This document shows, piece after piece, positions 45,731-53,992 of a stretch of DNA of 64,000 nucleotides. The notes beneath the pieces are model-generated. The model was given only the letters and a program-made list of their open reading frames with translations. It ran no database searches and was not told where the DNA came from. The first letter of the stretch is position 1. Each line of letters starts with the position of its first letter. Position numbers and translations under genes: made by a program. This DNA comes from Dendrobium chrysotoxum (taxonomy: Eukaryota; Streptophyta; Magnoliopsida; Asparagales; Orchidaceae), in the NCBI GenBank assembly GCA_019925795.1, contig CM034298.1:51424365-51488364 (forward strand), given 5' to 3'.

Positions 45731-47562
45731 TCAAACATTAGTCTTAGGAATCCAAACAGGTTTGAGTTTCTTCTTATGAAAAGAAGAATGCAATGCATGC
45801 GTGCTGTGCTGTGAAACAGGCAGTTTGGGTCTTCACACCCAATGTGTACTACGGTGAACAGTGTAGGTGTGGGAAATATGTCCTAACATGCCACATGAAA
45901 AACATCTAACACCAGGAAAAGGATTAACTAAACGTCGTGAGTGATAGTGCCTCTTCCTAGAAGTGTATGAAACATGCTTTGATGAACTTGCAACATGCTT
46001 TGATGAACTTGTAACAGATTTTTCAAAAGGCGGCGGTGCATAAAACTGTTCAAAAGTAGGTAGTTTTTTGTTCTTTTCAAAAGCAGCAATTTTCACTCTT
46101 AAAAATTTGTTCTCCTTGTTAAGACTAGCAATCTCAAAAGTTCTTGCACTTTCATTACTTTTTAATTCATATGCCATATCATTCAATTTCTTAAAGGCAG
46201 CTTCTAATTCAACATGTGATATTTTTAATGCATCATGCTCAACAATTAAATCAGAATGCTTTCTATTCAGTTCATCAAACTCATCTAGTAAAGACATGTG
46301 ATTGCTATCAATAGTGGAATGATCCTTAATCAACACATCATGCTCTTTTTGCAAAGTCAGATAATCCAGTTTCAAGTTAGCATGGGTTTTCTTAAGCTTC
46401 CTATACGATGCATGAATTTTTTCAGATACTTCAAATAATTGATCGTAAGTAAGCTCACATACCTCTTCCTGGTCCGTCTGACCAGGGTGATCATCAGCCA
46501 TTAGACACAAATTTGTTTCCTCCTTTTCAGCTTCAGTCTCAGAGGAGTCGGATGCAGAGTCTGCCTAGAACGCCTTCTGAATCCGCTTCTTATCCTTTCT
46601 GAACTTTAGTTTCTCCTCACCCTTCTCCTTACTTGGGTGAGCCTTGAGTGTAGGACAATCCGCCTTTATGTGTCCAAGCTTCCTGTATTCAAAACAAACA
46701 GATTCAGATGAACCTTTAAAGTTTCTACTAGTCTTACCTTTGTTCCACTTTTGAAAATTCTTATTCTTCTTCCTTAGAAAGCTCTTGAATTGCCTTGTGA
46801 TTAAGGCAACATCATCGCTATCAGACCCGGAAGTGCTAGCATCTGAATCTTTGGCCTTTAGCACCACTGTCTTCTCCTTCTTTCGTTCACCTGCATCAAG
46901 TTTTCTTTGGTTCACCCCTTGCTCGTAAGCAATGAGTGATCCAAGTAAGCTGTCAATAGAGTAAGTATTTAAATCTTTAGATTTCGTGATCGCAGTAATC
47001 TTAGCATCATAGGAAGAAGGCAAACATCTAAGAATTTTATTCACTCTTTCGTAATTAGTTAGTTCTATTCCTAGAGCATGCAAAGAGGTAACGATTTGAG
47101 TGAACATTGTGTACATTTCTGAAATCGTCTCACTAGGTTTCATGCGAAAAAGTTTGTAATCATGTAACAAGATGTTTAACCTAGACTGTTTGACTTCAGT
47201 TGTACCTTCATATATTATACACAATCTATCCCAGATTTCTTTACCCGTTGTACAAGTAGAAACACGCATATAGTCTTCAAATTTTAAAGCACAAAAGAAA
47301 CAGTTCAAATATTTTGTATTTAACTGTGCTAAATCACGATCATCAAAAGTCCAATCTGTAAACGGGAGTTCAAATTTTACATTGTTAATCAATCTAAAAG
47401 GTGGTTCGTATCCATCCTTAACTAACATCCACATGCGATAGTCAATCGATTGAAGAAAAGTATACATGCGTGTTTTCAAAAATTAAAAGGAATATTATCA
47501 AACAACGGTGGTCTTGTAATAGAATAACCTTCAGCAGTATTACGATTGTTATAGTTAGCCAT
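45731..47562 (-). pseudogene. Gag of E4, nearly complete
   Basis: About 610 codons from MANYNNRNTAEGYS. The N-terminal part with RPPLFDN is followed by a one-base loss near 47,476, then a UBN2/copia gag domain (TGKEIWDRLCIIYEG; FTQIVTSLHALGIELTN). The first knuckle, CFEYRKLGHIKADC (about residue 290), has lost its second Cys. A coiled coil spans about residues 385-500 (many Leu/Lys/Glu heptads). The second knuckle is CFSCGMLGHISHTY (about 559), with its last Cys changed to Tyr. Stops: TAG at 46,565 and TGA at 45,833, each at an expected Trp codon. The frame ends TGA at 45,731-45,733, immediately before pol. Confidence 0.9.
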
Positions 47563-47603
47563 GGATCAAATTCAAAAGTTTTTAAACCTAAATTTTGAAT
47601 CCC

Positions 47604-47615
47604 GCTCTGATACCA
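47604..47615 (-). promoter_or_regulatory. Primer-binding site of E4
   Basis: Minus strand TGGTATCAGAGC, a perfect match to the tRNA-iMet complement used by Sireviruses and many plant copia elements, two bases inside the 5' LTR. Confidence 0.9.
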
Positions 47616-47617
47616 CT

Positions 47618-49236
47618 TGAAAGTTCGATAGGGATGTTAAGCCCTAGTGAACTAGTCTCGAGGCTAACCAAGAGGGGGGGTGAATTGGTTATTTAAAAAT
47701 TTCATGAGGAACAGAAAAATCTTTTCGATACTTTGCAGCGGAAATAAGTAAACAAGAATGAAAAGATCAATCACAGATATTCACCCAAGTAGTTAATATC
47801 AGAAAAGTAAAGTGCAAAACAGAATCAGAAAAGCAAACCAGATTTTATAGTGGTTCGGTCAACTTGACCTACGTCCACTCCCTGGAGCCTCCCCTCTGGG
47901 TATTGCACTAAATAAAAAGCGTCTCTCCTTTTGCTCCCATAGTAAGGCGGAGAAGCCTATACAAAACCTCATTTTCACCACACGGTGAGGCAGAGAACCT
48001 GACCTCTTTTTGCTTCCACCTGAAGCGGGCAGAGAACCCTGGATCTTCTCGCAAACGATCCTCCCACTACGAACACCAACTAGACGAAAGACGACGAGCG
48101 GAGAAGACGACTCTGATCCATGCTTGGAGCAACCTTAGTGAATCCCTCACTGACTCCCCCTCACAAGATCCTCTTTCTCTCTCCCAAACTCTCTCTCTCT
48201 CTCTAGGGTTTCTCTGGGAAGGAAAGTGGCAAAAGATTTTTCTTGTTTGAAGAATAATATCTTTCAAAGGAGGGCTTAAAATTTGCCCTAAATCTCAACT
48301 GGTCGGCCAAGATCATCCTGTACGATCTCTAGATCGTCCTGTACGATCAGTTGAAAATCAGTTGTTACAGCCTGGACGGTCTGGCTCTTCTGGACGATCA
48401 GTAGAAAAAATTATTCATATCGTCCCGTACGATCCTGAGATCGTCCGGGACGATTAGTGCAAATCGAGGAATATCGTCCAGAAGACAGTTCGGGTCATCC
48501 AGAGAAGCTTGTGCTGGACGACCAAAAAATGACTTGATCATCTAGGACGATCAGGATATCGTCTTGTACGATTAGTTCCAAAAGTGCCCAAATCGTCATA
48601 TACACAATTCGGGTCGTACAGCTTAAATGCACTAGACGATCATGATCGTCCGGGACGATCCTGCGATCGTCCAGGACGATATGATCATATCAATCAAAAA
48701 TAAATTGCTTTCCTTAATTACCAGATTAAATTAGGCATGATTGTACTAAATCGTCCAGGATGATACACATATCGTCCGGGACGATCAGACTAAATAACTT
48801 AAAATAAAAACTTGCCTAACTTGATCTGGCGGCTCAGAATTTCTGATTTGAGCATATCGTCCTGTACAATCCAAAGATCATCTAGGACGATCTGCTTAAT
48901 CAGACCCTCTTAACTTAGTCACCCTAATTAGGGTTTCTATTTTTACCTGATCGTCCAGGATGATGTGAATATCGTCCAGGACGATCTGAACAAAAAATAA
49001 ACAGAAACTCTAATTCATTCAAGCTCTTCCCCTGAGTGTGTGTGTGCAAGGTTACTTAGCTGGGGGATCAGTTACATTACAATTGACTCAAGAAAAAGAA
49101 AAATAGTACATTGGACACACTTGGACCCGATCTTGAGTTGGCTTGAGTGGCTCGTGATCTTTTGTGCCTGAAATGAGTTAGCCAAGCAAAACAAACTGGA
49201 AACATATTTTTCATCATCAAAACCAGATTTGCAACA
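47618..49236 (-). repeat. E4 5' LTR
   Basis: Starts tgaaagttcg and ends tttgcaaca. Very similar to the 3' LTR; the first eight differences seen are all transitions. The TATA box has changed (TTTGAAAG at 48,261-48,268). A CT microsatellite near 48,176-48,205 is longer than in the 3' LTR. Conserved U5 block at about 47,840-47,889. Confidence 0.9.
48305..48990. promoter_or_regulatory. Palindrome array in E4 5' LTR
   Basis: Collinear with the 3' LTR array, e.g. 'gatcgtccgggacgatt' near 48,439, 'gatcgtccgggacgatc' near 48,645 and 'gatcgtccaggacgata' near 48,665. Some sites are intact here and decayed in the 3' LTR, and the reverse also occurs. Confidence 0.8.
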
Positions 49237-49241
49237 TCCTC

Positions 49242-50488
49242 AACTATCAAAGTTCTCTTGTTAAATACTCTATATGATTTTCCAACACTATAATATCCAA
49301 GAAAAATTTCTTCATCAGATTTTAGATCAAATTTTAAAGGAGTTTTCCCATTATTATGAATGAACACCTTGTATCCAAAAACATACAAATGCAGAAGATT
49401 TGGTATTCTACCCTTAAGAAGTTCATAGGGTGTCTTATTCAATTTGGATCTAATGTTCACCCTATTTAGAACATAACATACTGTATTAACCGCTTTAGCC
49501 CAAAAATATTTTGGAAGTGAGTATTCTACCAACATGGCTCTAGCGGCTTCTATTAATGTTCTATTCTTTCTTTTGATTATCCCATTCTGCTGAGGGGTCC
49601 TAGGTGCTAAAAAATTGTGATCAATTTCTTTCTCTTTACAAAAATCGTCAAATTTTTTATTTTTAAATTCTCCTCCATGATCACTTTGTATTGTTAAAAT
49701 CTCACACCTTAGCTTCTTCTAAATCCAAGTAAAAAACACTCTAAATTCATCAAATGATTCACCCTTGTGAGATAAGAATTTGACCCAAGTGAATCTTGAA
49801 TAGTCATCTAAAATAACAAACCCAAAACTTTTTCCTCCTAAACTAACAGTGCTAACCAGTCCAAAAAGATCCATGTGAATGATTTCTAATACTTTCCTAG
49901 TCCTAAGATCTTTAATGTAATGAAAGGAGGACTTCACCATTTTCCTAATTGACATGCATCACACAGGTGATCCTTAGTAAAGTCTGGTTTGGGTATATCT
50001 CTAACCAATTCTTTTTGGGTAATTTTCTTAAGATTTTTCATGCTTGCATGACAAAGCCTCCTATGCCATAACCATGATTCATCGGTTATTATTTTGAGAC
50101 AAAAAGCATTAGAAGACTTAATACAATTCAAATCAAGCATGTACACATTATTTACCCTAACTCCATATAAAATATCATTTCCATTTTGACTTACTATGCA
50201 GCTAGTGGAAATTTTTTTTACACTATACCCCTTATCACATAGCTGACTAATACTCAATAGGTTATGCTTTAAGCCATCTACCAATAAGACATTTTCAATA
50301 AAAAAATTATTCAAGTTTCCAATCATATATGTACCTACCACTCTCTTGGTGGTATTATCTCCCAGTGTCACCTTGCCTCATATCCTGGCTTCCAGTGATA
50401 TGAATTATGTTGTATCTCCAGTCATATGCTTTAAATATCCACTATCAAGGTACTAAATACTCTCATAAGGTCTTGTGTGAGGGCATCC
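49242..50488 (-). pseudogene. Pol of E2, 5' part (protease to integrase), right of E4
   Basis: Opens after TAG at 50,489-50,491. The protease DSG region is damaged (LDSGY-like near 50,440). GAG-pre-integrase: WLWHRRLCHASMKNL...CDACQLGK near 50,060-49,940. Integrase: MDLFGLVSTVSLGG near 49,870, 'QSDHGGEF' near 49,680 with the second Gly kept, and IIKRKNRT near 49,570, where the catalytic Glu is Lys. It runs into the E4 right target duplication (tcctc, 49,237-49,241), and the same reading continues at 37,710. Confidence 0.85.
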
Positions 50489-50499
50489 CTATAAAATCA

Positions 50500-52251
50500 T
50501 CAAACATTAGACTTGGGAACTCAAACAAGTTTGGGTTCTCCTCTTGGAAATAATAAACCAGATGCATACTTGAAATGCTATAATTTATGCATCTTAGGTC
50601 TCCACACTAAATGTGTTCTACTACTAGTTATGCAAGTGTGGGAGATGTGTCCTAACGTTCCACATGTAAAACCTCTCACTCCATAAGAAGAATTTCTTAA
50701 TCTAAATGAGTTATAAGATCTCTTCATAAATGTTGAACTCATATTATTTTACTTAGACCTATAGAAATGTTCAAGTGTGGGTGTAGGTCTATTTTCCTTA
50801 ATAGCCTTAACTTCCAATTCAAGATATGAGTTCCTATTACACAACATAAATATTTCCATTTTTAAATTAATCTTTCTATGCTATAATTCTTCCAAAAACA
50901 CTTTATAATCATTTTCAAGTTGAGTATGTGATGATTTCATAAGTTTATGCTTTTTATTCAAATCATCGAACTCATCCAATAGGCTTATGTGGTTTCTATC
51001 AATGTCTGCATGGTCTTTCCTAAGAATTTCATATTCTCTTTGCAAGTTTATATGTTCTTGATTCAGTTTAGCATGCAGTTTTTTCAGTTTTCTATATGCA
51101 GTATGAATTCTATCAGAAACTTTAAATAATTCTTCATAGGATAAATCACATATCTCATCTTGGTATGAATGATCAAGATCGTCTGCCATCAAGCACAAAT
51201 TTATAACTTTCCCTTCAGGTGATATTTCTGATGAGTCAGATGCTGAGTCCGGCCAAAATGCTTTCTGAAATCTCTTCTTGCCCTTCTTCATATTGGTTTT
51301 CTTCTTAACCTTCTCCTTGCTAGGATTAGCTTTGAGATTTGGGCAATCAGTCTTGATGTGTCCAGGCTTCTTGCATTCATAGTAAATTTCTTCATTAGAA
51401 GCCTTAGCATTTTTATGAAACTTACATCTGTTCCATTGCTGATGTCTCTTTTGCTTCCTCCTTAGAAAACTTTTAAATTGTCTCATCATGAGAGCAATGT
51501 CTTCCTCATCGTCAGGTAGTAACTGATCACTATCTGAATCATCCACCTTCAATGCTATGTTCTCCTTCCACTTGTCACCTGCATCAATCTATCTTTGAGT
51601 CACTCATTGCTCGTAGGCAATAAGTGATCCAAGAAGATTGTCAATTGAATACACATTTAAGTCTTTAGACCCTGTAATGGCAGTTATCTTTAAATCATAG
51701 TTAGTAGGTAAACAACATAAAATCTTATTTACTTTCTCCGAATTAGTTAGTTCCCTACCTAAAGCATACAATGAGGTAACTATTTGAGTAAAATGTGTAT
51801 ACATGTCAGAGATTGATTCATTCAATTTCATGAAGAAGAGTTCATAATCATGCAATAGAATATTCAATCTAGATTATTTGACCTCATTGGTTCCTTCATA
51901 TGTAATGCAAAGTCTATCCCATATTTCTTTTCCTGATTTACAAGTTGAAACACACATATAATTTTTAGATTTAAGAGCACAGAAAAAGCTATTTAAGCAT
52001 TTTACATTTAATTGTGCTAAGTCCCTTTCTTCTACAGTCCCATTAGCAAACAGTGTTTCAACTCTAATGCCATCAACAAGTCTAGTAGGTGCAGTATAAT
52101 CATCCTGTACTAACATCCACATACGATAGTCAAGTGATTACAGAAAAGTAAACATGCGAGTTTTCTAGAAATCAAATGGAATGTTATCAAATAACGATGG
52201 TCTAGTTATAGAATATCCTTCAGGAGTATTGCGGTTTCCAAAATTAGCCAT
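50500..52251 (-). pseudogene. Gag of E2, broken
   Basis: Starts MANFGNRNTPEGYS. UBN2 domain: CKSGKEIWDRLCITYEGTNEVK near 51,930, HDYELFFMKLNESI near 51,850. First knuckle: YYECKKPGHIKTDCP near 51,370, with the first Cys changed to Tyr. Coiled coil at about 51,120-50,880. The second knuckle region is near 50,640. Stops near 51,870 and 51,600. The frame ends TGA at 50,500-50,502, 11 bases before the TAG that opens pol. Confidence 0.85.
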
Positions 52252-52296
52252 GATCTAATTTTTTAAAAAGTAATTTAAACAGTAATTTTTGAAATA

Positions 52297-52309
52297 GGCT
52301 CATATACCA
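52297..52309 (-). promoter_or_regulatory. Primer-binding site of E2, degenerate
   Basis: Minus strand TGGTATATGAGCC, two bases inside LTR 3, two bases away from the tRNA-iMet complement. Confidence 0.65.
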
Positions 52310-52311
52310 CT

Positions 52312-53987
52312 TAAAAATCTGAATAAGTTGTTAAACCTATTACAAAATGCATAAGGCTAACCAAGAGGGGGGTGAATTGGTAATTTTAAAAATTATCTCT
52401 TAGAAATAAAAACCTTTTATGTAGAAAATTTAATTTAAAATAGTATTTGAGCAAGATTAAATTTTTAATAAAAATTTACTTTCTAACCATAGTAAATAAA
52501 AATTTCAGAAAGTAAAAATGTGATAAAAAGAAAAGAACAGATAACACCAAATTTTATAATGGTTAGGTCCAACAAGACCTACGTCTTCTCCCTGGAGACT
52601 CCTCCATGTATTGCACTATACTCAAGTGACTCTCCTTATACCCCCACAACAAGATAGAGAAGCCTTTATAATTTCCTTCTCTTCCACCAAATCTTGGTGC
52701 GGCAGAGAACCGTCGTCCTTTTTCACCCTCCTGGTGAAGGGAGAGAACCCAGCATCCTTTATCACTCTCCTGGTGATGGCAGAAAACCAAGCATCCTTTC
52801 TCGCCCTCCTGGTGATGGCGAGAACCAAGCATCCTTTCTTACCTTCCTGGTGACGGCAGAGAACCAGACTCTCCTTCAAAGATCTTCTCTCAAGAGTCTT
52901 CAAAGTGATAGGGTAGAGACTTGAAGTATAAACAATGAGATCCTTACCTTTGGGCAATCTTGTGAATCCCCTCATAATTTCATCTTCAAAGATCTCACCA
53001 CACTCACTCCCAAACACTCTCCCAAATCACTCTTTCTTTCACTCTCAAGAAGAAATTCATAGAAGATTATAAGATAGTTAGTTTTTAGGACCCTTATATA
53101 TAAAGGACAAGAAAAATCATCCAAAAATTAAAAATTTTAATTTTGACAGACATTAGATCATACAGTACGATCGATCTTCATACGTACGAATAGTTCAAAA
53201 AGTCTCATACGATGTTGTACGAACCTCATTTCGTACTTTGATTAGCGTCTATATGAATGTTGATCATACCTATAACCAGTTCAAAAAAATGAAACTTTCG
53301 ACTATACGAACATGGACGAACCCGATTTCATACTCTGATTGGCATCTGTATGAACTCACTTTGAATAATATGATCAGTTAAAAAATCCAATTTCATCTGT
53401 TTGATCGTATACGAACCCTTTTTCGTACTCTGATTAGCATCTGTACGAACCCACAATCGTACAGTATGATCAATTCAAAAAATAAACCATTTTATCTATA
53501 CAATCATGTATGAATCCTATTTCATACTCTGATTAGAGTCCGTGATGAACTATAGTCATACAGTATGATCTAGACTTAAAAAAATTTCCAGACTTGATTC
53601 GATCAGATTAGTTCTAGAGGAATATATAGGACAAATCATCTCGTACGATACATAAATTGTATAGTACCATTAGTTATAAAAATTAAGTTTTCTCTTACTT
53701 CCCCAGTGTGTGTGTGTATGGTTATCCAATTCATAATCACACTCTCTTAGACTCAAGAAAAGAATAAAAAATACAGACTCCAAACCTAATAAACTCTAAT
53801 CCATTTAACTTGAAGTCTTCCACTATCTGGAATGTGATTTCCCTGAAATATTAGTACACACAAAAATAAACTATTTTAGCATATGTTAGGAGAAATAATA
53901 ATCAAACAATAAGATTTTATTATCATCAAAAACTCACATGATTATAAAGATAAAATCTTGAAAAACTAATTTATAATAATATCAACA
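52312..53987 (-). repeat. Array LTR 3 (E2 5' LTR)
   Basis: 1,676 bases. It starts taaaaatctg (TG decayed to TA) and ends atatcaaca. A 39-base minisatellite lies at about 52,735-52,870 (four units), the palindrome array at 53,150-53,690, the TATA box at 53,093-53,100 and the conserved U5 block at about 52,541-52,603. It is followed by aggat, the right target duplication of the array. Confidence 0.85.
53150..53690. promoter_or_regulatory. Palindrome array in LTR 3 U3
   Basis: Dyads of the GATCGTAC type, e.g. 'catacagtacgatcgatc' near 53,159 and 'cgtacgatacataaattg' near 53,642, with many decayed forms. Position relative to the TATA box is the same as in LTRs 1 and 2. Confidence 0.7.
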
Positions 53988-53992
53988 AGGAT
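53988..53992. repeat. Target-site duplication, right (aggat)
   Basis: Follows the CA end of the outermost right LTR; partner of aggaa at 11,352-11,356. Confidence 0.5.

Larger units (their letters stand above)
37716..49236 (-). mobile_element. E4, youngest SIRE-like copia element, nested in E2 pol
   Basis: 11,521 bases with LTRs at 37,716-39,327 and 47,618-49,236, flanked by acctc and tcctc. Minus-strand order: 5' LTR (right), primer site, gag, pol, 1.2-kb spacer, palindrome array, third ORF, polypurine tracts, 3' LTR (left). In the first ~185 LTR bases only four differences were seen, all C/T, so the insertion is young compared with E1-E3. It is a different subfamily: the palindrome half-site is GATCGTCC rather than GATCGTAC. 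Breaks in gag and pol are few, but it is not autonomous. Confidence 0.9.
11357..53987 (-). mobile_element. Tandem SIRE-like copia array sharing a middle LTR, with two nested elements
   Basis: Three LTRs of one family lie in the same orientation: 11,357-13,030, 20,999-22,718 and 52,312-53,987. The middle LTR has a primer-binding site and gag of E1 on its left and a polypurine tract plus the 3' noncoding part of E2 on its right, so it serves both units. This is the LTR-internal-LTR-internal-LTR structure expected from unequal recombination between LTRs. Without E3 and E4, the E2 interior is about 7.4 kb against 8.0 kb for E1; most of the gap is one 547-base deletion at 36,028. SIRE-type hallmarks are the tRNA-iMet primer site, long gag with coiled coil, several polypurine tracts, palindrome-rich LTRs and a third ORF after pol. 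Confidence 0.85.
20999..53987 (-). mobile_element. E2, degenerate SIRE-like copia element split by E3 and E4
   Basis: Minus-strand order: LTR 3 (52,312-53,987), primer site, gag, pol part 1 (49,242-50,488), E4 insertion, pol part 2 (36,031-37,715), shortened palindrome array, third ORF, spacer, E3 insertion, polypurine tracts (22,719-22,997), LTR 2. E2 shares most of its sequence with E1. It has lost the last ~35 pol codons and part of the internal array through one deletion at 36,028. Confidence 0.85.
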
